Below are positions 33,205 to 42,191 of a DNA stretch of 49,568 bases, in pieces (position 1 is the stretch's first letter; every line of letters begins with the position of its first letter). A program made the position numbers and the translations under genes. The DNA is from Planctomycetota bacterium. Lineage in GTDB: Bacteria > Planctomycetota > UBA8742 > UBA2392. The notes beneath the pieces were generated by a model. That model was not told the DNA's origin. It did no database searches and saw only the letters and a program-made list of their open reading frames with translations. The stretch covers positions 1 through 49,568 of the forward strand of contig JADLFN010000091.1 in NCBI GenBank assembly GCA_020845475.1, read 5' to 3'.

Positions 33205-35007
33205 TTGCCGGAAGCCTCGCCAAGTGAAACCACCGAAAAGCCGCTGACGCCGGCCGAGATTGCCGCCGATTCTGTTCGTATCGAGGAAGAGCGGCGTTCG
33301 CGCGTGCTGGAAAAGGCCGGGCGCAGCGTGGTGGCCACCGCCATGCTGATTTCGGCGGCGGTGTTTCTCTCGCGCCTGCTGGGGCTGGCGCGCGATGTGC
33401 TAACGGCCGAGCTGTTCGGCTTCGGCCCCGCGATTGACGCTTTCTTTCTCGCGTTCACGGTGCCCAACCTGTTTCGCAAACTCTTTGGCGAAGGCGCGTT
33501 GTCGAGCGCGACCGTGCCGGTGCTGGCGCGCTATCGCCTGATGCGCGATCAAGAGGCCACGCGGCGCATGGTTGGCACACTGGCTACGTTGATGTGGCTG
33601 GTGCTGGGCGCCATCTGCGCGCTGATCATCGGCGTGGTCTGGATCGTCCCGGCGAGCACCTTTGGCGACCCCGGAAAAGTCGAGTTGTTCCGGCTTTATC
33701 TCACGGTGTTGCTGCCCTATGTCATCTTCATCTGCCTTACGGCGCTGCAATCGGGCGTGCTTTCCAGCTACAACCGCTTTGCCTGGTCTTCCCTCACGCC
33801 GGCCATTGCCAATTTGATCTGGATTGGCGCCCTGGCCGCACTGTTCATGGCGCGCCCATCATCCGAGGCTGAAACCAGCGCGTGGATCCCGCAGGCGGTG
33901 CTGTGGATGAGCGTGGCGGTGCTGGTTTCGGGCGTGGCGCAATGGCTGATCCAGATTCCCGAGATGGCCAAAATCAATCTGCTGTCGCGGCCGCGCCTGG
34001 CGCTCTCCGAGCCCGGCGTAAAGCAAACGCTGGCGGCCATGGGGCCGATGCTGTTTGCGCTGGCGGTGTTCCAGCTCAACACGTTCATCGACCAGGTGCA
34101 GGCCGAGATCTGGGTGGAAGGAGACGGCGCCGTAGCCGCTTACTCCTATGCTTCGCGCCTGTTCCAGTTTCCGCTGGGGCTTGTGGGCGTGGCGCTTTCA
34201 ACGGCAGTGTTTCCCCTCATGAGCCGATTTGCCGCGGGCGGCGAGACGGAGAAACTTACGGCCAGCCTGCTCAACAGCCTGCGGCTGCTTGCGTTCATTT
34301 CGTTGCCTGCGGCGGCAGGTTTAGGCGTGCTCGCTTATCCGATTTGCGTTCTCCTGTTTGGCGGCCCGCAAAGCACGCCCGAGCTGGTTGAGCGCACGGC
34401 GCTGGTTGTGATCCTGCTGGCGGCAAGCCTGCCGATTGTCAGCGCCATTGGCCTGCTCACGAAGGCGTTTTATGCCCTTCGTGACAGCAAAACGCCCACG
34501 CGCATCGCGCTCGTTGCTGTTTTGCTGAACCTGATCACGAACTTCATTTTCCTGCAAACGCCGCTGCGTGAGGCGGGGCTGGCGCTGGGTACCGCGCTTT
34601 CCGGCGCGATCAACCTGGCGTGGCTGGCCTTCAACCTGCGCCGCCTGTTGCGCGGTTCGGTGCTCGACAGCGTGCGCGCCAACGCGCTGCCCGCCACGAG
34701 CGAGCGCCTGGCGCAGCCCATGTCGCCTTCGCGCGTGCGCGCCGTGGCCGCGAGCATTGCGCGCTCGGCACTGATCTGCGTTGTGATGGGCCTGTGCGCC
34801 TACCTTGTCGAGCACGCGCTGTTTGGCGCCTTTGGGCTTACGGGGCGAACAAGCCGCGCGATTTCGGTGCTTTCAGGCGTGTTCGGCGGCGTGATTGCTT
34901 ACGCCGGCCTGGCGATCCTGCTGCGCGCGCCGGAAGCCGAGGAGTTGCTGGCCCTTCGCAAGCGCCGGCGCGGAGCGGCCGCAACGCCGGCCGCCCCGCA
35001 GGCGTGA
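33205..35007 (+). CDS. murJ: Lipid II flippase MurJ
   Basis: A 600-residue MOP-superfamily membrane protein with about 14 TM segments. Family marks include SRLLGLARDVLTAELFG, FFLAFTVPNLFRKLFGEGALSSATVPV (in parts FLAFTVPNLFR, EGALSSA), VALSTAVFPLMSR and KAFYALRDSKTPTRIA. It flips lipid II across the inner membrane for peptidoglycan synthesis. TTG 33205 is the only plausible start near the N-terminus; a polar leader of about 45 residues precedes the first TM segment. The C-terminus is Arg/Ala-rich. Confidence 0.9.
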   Translation: MPEASPSETTEKPLTPAEIAADSVRIEEERRSRVLEKAGRSVVATAMLISAAVFLSRLLGLARDVLTAELFGFGPAIDAFFLAFTVPNLFRKLFGEGALSSATVPVLARYRLMRDQEATRRMVGTLATLMWLVLGAICALIIGVVWIVPASTFGDPGKVELFRLYLTVLLPYVIFICLTALQSGVLSSYNRFAWSSLTPAIANLIWIGALAALFMARPSSEAETSAWIPQAVLWMSVAVLVSGVAQWLIQIPEMAKINLLSRPRLALSEPGVKQTLAAMGPMLFALAVFQLNTFIDQVQAEIWVEGDGAVAAYSYASRLFQFPLGLVGVALSTAVFPLMSRFAAGGETEKLTASLLNSLRLLAFISLPAAAGLGVLAYPICVLLFGGPQSTPELVERTALVVILLAASLPIVSAIGLLTKAFYALRDSKTPTRIALVAVLLNLITNFIFLQTPLREAGLALGTALSGAINLAWLAFNLRRLLRGSVLDSVRANALPATSERLAQPMSPSRVRAVAASIARSALICVVMGLCAYLVEHALFGAFGLTGRTSRAISVLSGVFGGVIAYAGLAILLRAPEAEELLALRKRRRGAAATPAAPQA

Positions 35008-35010
35008 GCG

Positions 35011-35304
35011 TTACTTGGCTTGATAATAGATGCTGGGATGCTCGATGTTGGTCCACCAGGTTTCCTCGCCGTCGGTATATTGCACCCAGGTGCCATGCAC
35101 GGAGATAACCTTGCCCGTGGCGGCGCTGGCAGATGTATGCCCTTCGGCGGACTTGATTGACTTGTCCTTGACAAAAATCGGCGGAAGCAGGTCGTTGACG
35201 GGCGCGGCATGCACGGGCTGCGGTTCCTGCGTGGCGCGCATGATGAAAGCGGTCAGGACAGAGGCAGCAATCGCGACCACAGCCAGCTTGGCGTACTCTT
35301 TCAT
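35011..35304 (-). CDS. Small exported or anchored protein of unknown function
   Basis: A 97-residue protein with an N-terminal hydrophobic segment (KLAVVAIAASVLTAFIM) that may be a signal or an anchor. The rest is soluble, with a small beta-rich part (GKVISVHGTWVQYTDGEETWWTN). No family is recognised. It is convergent with murJ (3-base gap) and downstream of the xth gene on the same strand. Confidence 0.55.
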   Translation of the reverse strand: MKEYAKLAVVAIAASVLTAFIMRATQEPQPVHAAPVNDLLPPIFVKDKSIKSAEGHTSASAATGKVISVHGTWVQYTDGEETWWTNIEHPSIYYQAK

Positions 35305-35379
35305 GGCAATCTCCGGGAATGGGCCGCAAGTGCGGCGACTCTCCGCTTTTCGCGCTGATTGAGACCCATGTCAAGAACA

Positions 35380-36141
35380 TCAGGCGTCGAGTTCGCAAAG
35401 CACGGGCGTGTGATCGCTGGGTTTTTCGAGCTTGCGCGGGCCGATGTCAATGCGCGCGCCGGTACATTGCTTTTCGAGCCCTTTGGAGATCCACACCTGG
35501 TCAATGCGCATGCCCTGGTTGTTGTCGTAGCCTGTGCGGTAATCCCACCACGAGAAATGGCCGGCCCCTTTTTCGTGCAGCCTGAATGAATCCACCAGGC
35601 CCCAGTCGGTGAATCGCTTGAGGGCTCTATGCTCGTCGGGGTGAAAGCCGATGTCGCCCGCGCACTTTTTCACGTCGAACACGTCGCGCTCGTCAGGCGC
35701 GATATTGAAATCGCCCGCGATCACCAGCGGCATCGTTGAATGGCCCAAGCCGTCGAGGTGTCTGCGCAGCGCTTCGTAAAAGCGCAGCTTGTAGGCGAAC
35801 TTATCGCTGCCAATTGCCTGCCCGTTGGGCGCGTAACACGAAAGAACCGTGATGCCGTTGATCGTGGCTTCAATCAGCCGCGACTGGCCCTCTTCGCCGG
35901 GGAAACCTTCAACAATGTTCTCGATGGGCAGTTTCGACAGGATCGCCACGCCGTTGTACGTCTTCTGCCCGTAAGCCGCGGCTTCGTAGCCTAGTTCGCC
36001 GATTTCATCGAACGGAAAGTTGCCCGTTTCGCACTTGATCTCCTGCAGGCAAACCACGTCAGGCTCGGCCTTTTTCAGCCAGACCGAAAGCTGCGGCAGG
36101 CGAACTTTGACGGAGTTGACGTTCCACGTGGCGATGAGCAT
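35380..36141 (-). CDS. xth: Exodeoxyribonuclease III
   Basis: A 253-residue AP endonuclease/3'-5' exonuclease for base-excision repair. Motifs: IATWNVNSVKVRLPQL, LQEIKCE (catalytic Glu), YNGVAILSK, CYAPNGQ, VIAGDFNIAP, FSWWDYRTG, GMRIDQVWIS and the catalytic SDHTPVL. The start is the ATG encoding MLIATWNV; upstream frame is spurious. The giant kinase gene ends 33 bases upstream on the same strand. Confidence 0.95.
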   Translation of the reverse strand: MLIATWNVNSVKVRLPQLSVWLKKAEPDVVCLQEIKCETGNFPFDEIGELGYEAAAYGQKTYNGVAILSKLPIENIVEGFPGEEGQSRLIEATINGITVLSCYAPNGQAIGSDKFAYKLRFYEALRRHLDGLGHSTMPLVIAGDFNIAPDERDVFDVKKCAGDIGFHPDEHRALKRFTDWGLVDSFRLHEKGAGHFSWWDYRTGYDNNQGMRIDQVWISKGLEKQCTGARIDIGPRKLEKPSDHTPVLCELDA

Positions 36142-36173
36142 GGGGGCTTTGTAGCACGAGCCGCGAACGAGGC

Positions 36174-39100
36174 TTACTTCATTTTCGCCAGGAGTTCGGC
36201 AAAGCGCGGGTCTTCGCGCAGGCAGGCCAGGTCGGCGTCTTCGGCGGTGTGGCCCGGTTCTTTGAAACCCCCATCGACGGCGCGATTGAGCCACGAGAAC
36301 GCGGCGTCCTTGAGCGTCGCGGCGCGTTTAGCCAGTTCGTCGTCGGGGAGATTTTTCAATTCGCGCTCGAGTTCTGCGATGTCTTCGTCCCGCTCGCCCA
36401 GCACTTTCAGGTTGCGCGCAAGCGTGGCCGCCGCAGCCAGGGCCGTGAAGCAGCCCAGGTCGTAACAGGCACCGGCGCTCGCCATCAGGTTGCGCTCGTT
36501 CAATGCCGCGCCAATGGCGCCAATCTCGGAAAAGTAGTCGCCCTCGCGCAGGATTTTTATCAAGGCTGCGCCCAATATCCCCGCGGCCTTGCCTGCGGGC
36601 GCGGCTTCTTCGCCTTCGGGCATCGTGGCCAGTGCGCGCAAAAAAAACTGCCTGGCCAGCCTCAACGGGTGCTTTGCGCCGGGCGCCAGCCTGTCGATCT
36701 CGCCCAGCTGCGCAGAGCAACACTCCAGAGCTGCCATGCCCGAGACTTCATTGGGCCGCGCCGAAAGCGAGCCGCGCTTTTCAAGCAGCACCTGTTCGCG
36801 CAGATCGCGCAGGCGCGCGGCTTCATCGGGGCGGTCGTGGCTCTTGGCGTAGCGATCGGCCAGGGCGGCGGCATCCTCAAAGCGTTTGAGCGCGCGCAGC
36901 GATTGCACGTGGCGGAACATGAAATTGCCCTGCGTGTGCACGAACTGCACGGCGCGGGCGAAGTCGTATTCGGCGCCGATGAGATCGCGGCGTTTGGCGC
37001 GCACCTCCCCGCGCTGTGCATAGCCCCAGCCGTATCGCGGCGCGAGTTCGATGATGCGCGTGGCATCGGAGAGAGCGCCCTCGAGGTCCCCCAGTTGCAG
37101 GCGCGAGTTCGCCCGGTTGACCCAGGCTTCCTGGTTGAACGGGTCGCAGTCGAGCGCGCTGGTGTAATCCACGACGGCGCGAACGTGATCTTTGAGTTCT
37201 GCGTAGCAGTTGCCCCGGTTGTTGAACCATGGCGCGCGGTAGGGCGTCAGCAGAAGCGCTTTGTCGTAAAGCGCAATGGCGTCCCGATAGCGGCGCTGCA
37301 CGTAGCGGACCCAGGCGCACACGGCCCAGCCGGAGGCTTCCTGCGGGTCCACTTCTGTGGCCTTGAGCGCGTATTGCCACATGTCTTCGTTGTTGTTTCG
37401 ACCCTGCACGATTTGCGCCATGCGCACATAAGCGCGCGCCAATTTCGGGTTGATGGCCAGCGCGCGGCGCAGATCGGCCATGTCCTTTTCTTCGCTGCCC
37501 GAGCCCATCTGCGCGCGAAACAGGTAAGCTTCGGCGTTGTCGGGGTCGAGTTTGATGGCCTCACTGGCATCCTCCCAGGCTTCCTTGAGCCTGCGCCTGA
37601 AGAACTGAATCAGGCCGCGCTCAAGGAATTCCGAGGCTTGACGCGGGCTCTCGGATTGCGGCGGGTCGGGCACGCGCTCGAAAATGCGGCCCACGACATT
37701 CCAGAACAGGCCGCGGCTCTCAAAGCGCTTGCGTGCGCGCATCACGGGCTTTTCGGCTCTCCAGCTTCCGCTGCGGCACAGGGCCACCGCCGCCTCAATC
37801 GCGAGGCGTTCGTCATCGGTTGCGTCGAGAAATTCGGCCAGAGGCTTCACCGTCAGATCGGGCATTTCCATGTTTGACAGCACACGGCATATCAGCGTGA
37901 TTTCATCGCGTTCGGGCTGAGTCCAGAGCAGTTGGGATTCACGTGAGCGCGCTTTCTTCGCGAGTGCCTCCAGCGCCTGGAGCAGCAGGTCCACCGTCTG
38001 GCGCTCGCGCAGCATCGAAAGGCGCATGACCAGCTCTTCGAAGTCGGCGTTGAGGGTGCTGTTGTTGGCGCGGTCGGAGCGCACGCGCGTCAGGGTGGCG
38101 ATGATCAAATCCGCGTGGCGCTTGAGCTGGGCGCCGCGGTCGTGCTCCAGGCGCGCGCGCTCCTGGGCGAAGCGGTCGTCGGGTGCGGCCGTTTCATCGA
38201 GAATCACCTGCGCCAGGGCAAAATCCTCGCTCAGGCGCGAAAGCGTGGCCGCCAGCAGCCGCTCGTCCGAGAGGGCTTGGCGCAGACGCGCGATTTCTTC
38301 GGAGGCCACGAATTTCGCGGGCAGGCCCGCGATCGGCTCCGTCAGCAGGCGCAGGTACTCCGAGCGCGCGGCGCACAGCGCCAGCAAGTCGCCCACCAGC
38401 GTTCGGTTTTGTGCCAGTTCTTCGGGCAGCACCCCCGAGAGCGAGGCCAGCGCCTTGAACTGGTCAATGCGTTTGCGCACGCCTTCGGACGCACCTATGC
38501 CCTCCAGCGCCGTGAGTTTCTCGCGCTGCGCATCCACGAGGCGCGAGCGTTCGCCCAACAGGCGGTCGTGCTCGGCGCGCTGGCTTTGCTCCAGGGCCAG
38601 ACGGTCGCCTTCGGCCTTTTCGGCGCGTGCCAGGGATTGCGTTGCGTCGTCGCGTTCGTTGAGCACTTTCACAAAGGCAATCGCGGTCACGGCCACAATA
38701 GTGACCAGCGCCAGCGCCGAGACCAGCGAAGCCACGCGGTTGCGCGCCACGAACTTGCGCACTTTCTCAACGCGCGAATAGCGGTAAACCGAGAGCGGCC
38801 GGCCCTCGCGGAAGGCGCGCACTTCGTCGCCCAGCGCCTGGGCTGACGCCAGCCGTTCGCCCTTGGTGCGCGCCATCGCCTTTTCTACCAGCGCGCGCAG
38901 ATCCGGTGGCGCGGCCTGCGGCAGCGCATCGGGCGCAACGTTCTGAACTTTGCCCAGAATCTGGTTTGCCGTCTTGCCCTCATAGGGCGCGCGCGCGGCA
39001 ATGATTTCATACAGCGTGGCACCCAGCGAATAGACGTCGCTCTGTTCATCGACCTGCGAAAGATCGCCCATGGCCTGTTCAGGCGGCATGTAGGCGGGCG

Positions 39101-40175
39101 TGCCGATCACGCTGCCATCGAGTGTGCGCGACTCCGATTCCGTGCCCACGAGCGAGGGGCTGAAATTGGGCGTGTCCTGCTTGACCCTGCGCGCGGCTTC
39201 ATCGGCCTGGCCCTTCACGCGCGCCAGCCCCCAGTCAAGCACGAGCGTTTCGCCGAAATCGCCCAGCATCACGTTGGCGGGCTTGATGTCGCGGTGAATC
39301 ACGCCGCGCGAGTGCGCGTAAGCCATGGCGTTGCACACATCAACGAAGGGTTCCAGCAGCTTCAGGCGCGAGCTGAGTCTGGCGGCTTCACTGAGCGACT
39401 TGTCCTCGGAAATCGCGCTGATGCGGTCAGCCAGCGTGGTGCCGCGGATCAGCTTCATCGTGTAAAACACGCTGCCGTCTTCGCGCGTACCGATTTCGTA
39501 CACAGGAATAATGTTCGGGTGCTCGAGCTGGCCCGTCACTTTGGCTTCGCGCAGAAAGCGCTCGGCCAGTTCGCCCGCCGTGGTCATGCGCTGGGAAATC
39601 GTGGTGCCGCCCTTTTGCGGCAGCAACTCTTTGAGCGCCACCTCACGGCCGACCGCGTTATCCATGGCAATCAGTACGCGGCCCATGCCGCCGCGCGCGA
39701 GCTCGCGCTTGATCTCGTAACGCGCAGCCGCGCTTTGCACGGCGGCCAGCCGTGCGGAAGTCGGCTTCTTGTCTACTTGGCTGGTGGCGGCCACGGCGAG
39801 CAGGGTCTGCTTCACGGCGGCTTTGTCGGAGATGCGCGTGGAGGCCGCGCCAAAGCCAAGGGTTTCGGCGGCCTTGGCGGGGTTGTTCGAGAGCGATTCA
39901 ACCTCGCGCACGATTTCCGCGCGCGCGCTGGGCGTGGCCTTGGCCAGCAACAGGCTCGAAGCGTCGTCCAGAATCACAGCGTCATCGGCGGGCCCGATGG
40001 CGAGCAGCGTATTGTTGACGGCGGGCTTGGCCGGGGCCGGGTTTGCGGCTCCAGGCTCTTCAATTTGCTCCAGTATACCCATGGCTTCATCGGGCGATAA
40101 GAAGCCTCGCTTGACGGCGAGAACGGCCGCAAGCACGGCGCGCTGGCGCTGGTCAGGGGAGCCCGGGTCTGGCAT
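36174..40175 (-). CDS. Transmembrane Ser/Thr protein kinase with TPR tail
   Basis: A 1333-residue protein. A Pro/Ala/Ser-rich N-terminus (1-150) precedes a Hanks-type kinase (about 153-456): glycine loop RELARGGMGRV, Lys 182 in VALKEL, HRDIKPAN (Asp 296), DWG instead of DFG (Asp 314), GTPAYMPPEQ and DVYSLGATLYE. One TM segment follows (about 481-503). Then come long helical, coiled-coil-like parts and TPR repeats (about 880-1110, for example ALAINPKLARAYVRMAQIVQ and ALDCDPFNQEAWVNRANSRL). An extracytoplasmic TPR sensor linked to an internal kinase is plausible. The architecture is typical of planctomycete kinases. It is divergent from gatC. Confidence 0.9.
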   Translation of the reverse strand: MPDPGSPDQRQRAVLAAVLAVKRGFLSPDEAMGILEQIEEPGAANPAPAKPAVNNTLLAIGPADDAVILDDASSLLLAKATPSARAEIVREVESLSNNPAKAAETLGFGAASTRISDKAAVKQTLLAVAATSQVDKKPTSARLAAVQSAAARYEIKRELARGGMGRVLIAMDNAVGREVALKELLPQKGGTTISQRMTTAGELAERFLREAKVTGQLEHPNIIPVYEIGTREDGSVFYTMKLIRGTTLADRISAISEDKSLSEAARLSSRLKLLEPFVDVCNAMAYAHSRGVIHRDIKPANVMLGDFGETLVLDWGLARVKGQADEAARRVKQDTPNFSPSLVGTESESRTLDGSVIGTPAYMPPEQAMGDLSQVDEQSDVYSLGATLYEIIAARAPYEGKTANQILGKVQNVAPDALPQAAPPDLRALVEKAMARTKGERLASAQALGDEVRAFREGRPLSVYRYSRVEKVRKFVARNRVASLVSALALVTIVAVTAIAFVKVLNERDDATQSLARAEKAEGDRLALEQSQRAEHDRLLGERSRLVDAQREKLTALEGIGASEGVRKRIDQFKALASLSGVLPEELAQNRTLVGDLLALCAARSEYLRLLTEPIAGLPAKFVASEEIARLRQALSDERLLAATLSRLSEDFALAQVILDETAAPDDRFAQERARLEHDRGAQLKRHADLIIATLTRVRSDRANNSTLNADFEELVMRLSMLRERQTVDLLLQALEALAKKARSRESQLLWTQPERDEITLICRVLSNMEMPDLTVKPLAEFLDATDDERLAIEAAVALCRSGSWRAEKPVMRARKRFESRGLFWNVVGRIFERVPDPPQSESPRQASEFLERGLIQFFRRRLKEAWEDASEAIKLDPDNAEAYLFRAQMGSGSEEKDMADLRRALAINPKLARAYVRMAQIVQGRNNNEDMWQYALKATEVDPQEASGWAVCAWVRYVQRRYRDAIALYDKALLLTPYRAPWFNNRGNCYAELKDHVRAVVDYTSALDCDPFNQEAWVNRANSRLQLGDLEGALSDATRIIELAPRYGWGYAQRGEVRAKRRDLIGAEYDFARAVQFVHTQGNFMFRHVQSLRALKRFEDAAALADRYAKSHDRPDEAARLRDLREQVLLEKRGSLSARPNEVSGMAALECCSAQLGEIDRLAPGAKHPLRLARQFFLRALATMPEGEEAAPAGKAAGILGAALIKILREGDYFSEIGAIGAALNERNLMASAGACYDLGCFTALAAAATLARNLKVLGERDEDIAELERELKNLPDDELAKRAATLKDAAFSWLNRAVDGGFKEPGHTAEDADLACLREDPRFAELLAKMK

Positions 40176-40389
40176 GGTCGAGATTCTACACTCCTGAGAC
40201 AGCCGCGTCGCATCACTTCAAGGAGAGCGCGCAACCCCAACAGCAGGCAATCGTGCTGGTGCCTTATCCGGAATGGGGGGGGACAAAGAGCGAACGCAGC
40301 GTGGCGTTGCCGGAAACGCACGGCGCGGCTATTGTCCTGAGCCGCATTTCGTGGTGTTGAGGCACGAAACGCGATCTCGGACAGGTGCC

Positions 40390-40671
40390 ATGGACGAACA
40401 TACCGTACGCCACGTTGCCAAGCTTGCGCGCCTTGAGTTTTCGGACGAGGAAATCAAGCGCATGGTCGGCGAGCTTTCCAAGATCACGGGCCATATTGCC
40501 GAGCTTGCCAAATTCAACGTTGCGCATGTACCGCCCACGGTGCACCCGTTCTTTGATGCCAACGTGTGGCGCGACGACGTAATTGTGCCCAGTTTCCCGC
40601 GCGATGTGGCCGTGTCCAACGCGCCCGATAAAGAAGAGGGCTTCTTCAAAGTGCCCCCGGTGATCGAGTAA
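40390..40671 (+). CDS. gatC: Asp/Glu-tRNA amidotransferase subunit C
   Basis: A 93-residue subunit that stabilises GatA in the GatCAB complex. It begins at ATG 40390 after AGGTG. Motifs: VRHVAKLARLEFSDEEIKRM and VPPTVHPFFDANVWRDD, then PDKEEGFFKVPPVIE, the standard C-terminus. Its stop overlaps the gatA start by one base (TAATG), so the pair is coupled. gatB is not in the window. Confidence 0.92.
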   Translation: MDEHTVRHVAKLARLEFSDEEIKRMVGELSKITGHIAELAKFNVAHVPPTVHPFFDANVWRDDVIVPSFPRDVAVSNAPDKEEGFFKVPPVIE

Positions 40672-42119
40672 TGCCCAGCGTCCGCGACAGCGTCGAATTG
40701 ACCCAGCGCTACATCGCCGGCGAAAGCAGCGCCGAAGCGACCGTGGCCGCGTGCCGCAAGATCGTGGATGCCCGCGAGCCCAAGGTCGGCGCTTTTCTCG
40801 CGCTCGATTGGGAAGGCGCGCAGACGCAGGCCCGCGAACTGGATGCGCGGCGCAAGCGTGGCGAAAAGCTCGGGCCGCTCGCCGCCGTGCCCATCGCGAT
40901 TAAAGACAACATTCACGTGAACGGGCTCGAGACCACCTGCGCCTCGAAGATACTCCAGGGCTTCAAGGCGCCCTACGACGCCACCGTGACGGCGCGCCTG
41001 AAACAGGCCGGCGCGATCATTATCGGCAAGCTCAACCTTGATGAGTTCGCCATGGGCAGCTCGTGCGAGAACTCGGCGCTCAAGCAAACACGCAACCCCT
41101 TTGATCTGTCGCGCGTTCCTGGCGGCAGTTCCGGCGGCAGTGCAGCTTGCGTAGCCGCGCGCATGGCGATGCTTTCGCTGGGGTCGGATACCGGCGGCAG
41201 CATTCGTTTGCCGGCAAGTTTCTGCGGCGTGGTGGGCGTCAAGCCTAGCTACGGGCGCGTTTCGCGCTATGGACTGGTCGCGTTTGCCTCGACGCTCGAT
41301 CAGATCGGTCCCTTTGCGCTGACGGTGCGCGATGCCGCGCTGTGCTTACAAGTCATGGCGGGCCGCGACGAACACGATGCCACCAGCTCCAGCGAAATCG
41401 TGCCCGATTACGCCAAGAGCCTGCGCACGGACTGCAAAGGCCTTCGCGTCGGTTTCGTCAAGGCGCACTTCGACGAGTGCCAGAATCGCGAGGTGGCGGA
41501 CTCGTGCTGGGCGGGCGTGCAGCGCATGAAGGCACTGGGCGCATCGCTAGTCGAAATCGAGCTGCCTCACGCCGCCGCGGGCTTGAGCGTGTATTACGTC
41601 GTCGCAAGTGCCGAGGCTTCGAGCAATCTTTCGCGCTTTGATGGCGTGCGTTACGGCCCGCGCGAAAAGCGCGCCACCGTGATCGAAAGTTACTTCGCCA
41701 CGCGCGGCCACGGCTTTGGCCCCGAAGTCAAACGCCGCGTCATGCTGGGCACCTACGCGCTCAGCGCCGGCGCCTATGACGAGTATTATGGCCGCGCCAG
41801 CAAGGTGCGCACGCTGATCGTCAACGATTACAAAGCGGCCTTTGGGCATTGCGACGTGATTGCCTCGCCATGCGCGCCGTTCACGGCCTTCAAGGCCGGC
41901 GAAAAATCCGACCCGCTGAGCATGTACCTGTGCGACATCTACACGATTCCAGCCAGCATGGCCGGGCTTGCTGCGCTTTCGCTGCCCTGCGGCGCCGATA
42001 AACAAGGCATGCCCATTGGCTTGCACTTGAGTGCCGCGCCCTACGCGGAAAGCACGCTCTTTGGCGCCGCAAGCGCGCTGGAGGCTGACCTCGGGCTCTC
42101 GCTTGATCCCAAACTCTAG
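40671..42119 (+). CDS. gatA: Asp/Glu-tRNA amidotransferase subunit A
   Basis: A 482-residue amidase-signature enzyme that supplies ammonia from Gln to amidate misacylated Glu-tRNA(Gln)/Asp-tRNA(Asn). The Ser-cisSer-Lys triad is visible: AIKDNI (Lys 78), PGGSSGGSAA (Ser 153/154) and DTGGSIRLPA (Ser 177). Further marks are EFAMGSSCENSA and the GVVGVKPSYGRVSRYGLVAFASTLDQIGP region (in parts KPSYGRVSRYG, ASTLDQIGP). Full length. Translationally coupled to gatC. Confidence 0.95.
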   Translation: MPSVRDSVELTQRYIAGESSAEATVAACRKIVDAREPKVGAFLALDWEGAQTQARELDARRKRGEKLGPLAAVPIAIKDNIHVNGLETTCASKILQGFKAPYDATVTARLKQAGAIIIGKLNLDEFAMGSSCENSALKQTRNPFDLSRVPGGSSGGSAACVAARMAMLSLGSDTGGSIRLPASFCGVVGVKPSYGRVSRYGLVAFASTLDQIGPFALTVRDAALCLQVMAGRDEHDATSSSEIVPDYAKSLRTDCKGLRVGFVKAHFDECQNREVADSCWAGVQRMKALGASLVEIELPHAAAGLSVYYVVASAEASSNLSRFDGVRYGPREKRATVIESYFATRGHGFGPEVKRRVMLGTYALSAGAYDEYYGRASKVRTLIVNDYKAAFGHCDVIASPCAPFTAFKAGEKSDPLSMYLCDIYTIPASMAGLAALSLPCGADKQGMPIGLHLSAAPYAESTLFGAASALEADLGLSLDPKL

Positions 42120-42191
42120 CGCCATGGGCTTGAAAGCCCTGCGGCTCCAGACGCGAAAAGCAAGTCGCAGCAGCTTGCGTAATGCGTGCGG

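Noticed and set aside
36249..37877. Long plus-strand ORF (542 codons) opposite the kinase TPR region
   Set aside because: Shadow of the 1333-residue kinase gene; no domain pattern.
42120..42191. Terminator between gatA and the GspC-like gene
   Set aside because: A GGGCT/AGCCC stem with a 4-nt loop exists at 42126-42139, but the stem is only 5 bp and there is no T-tract.
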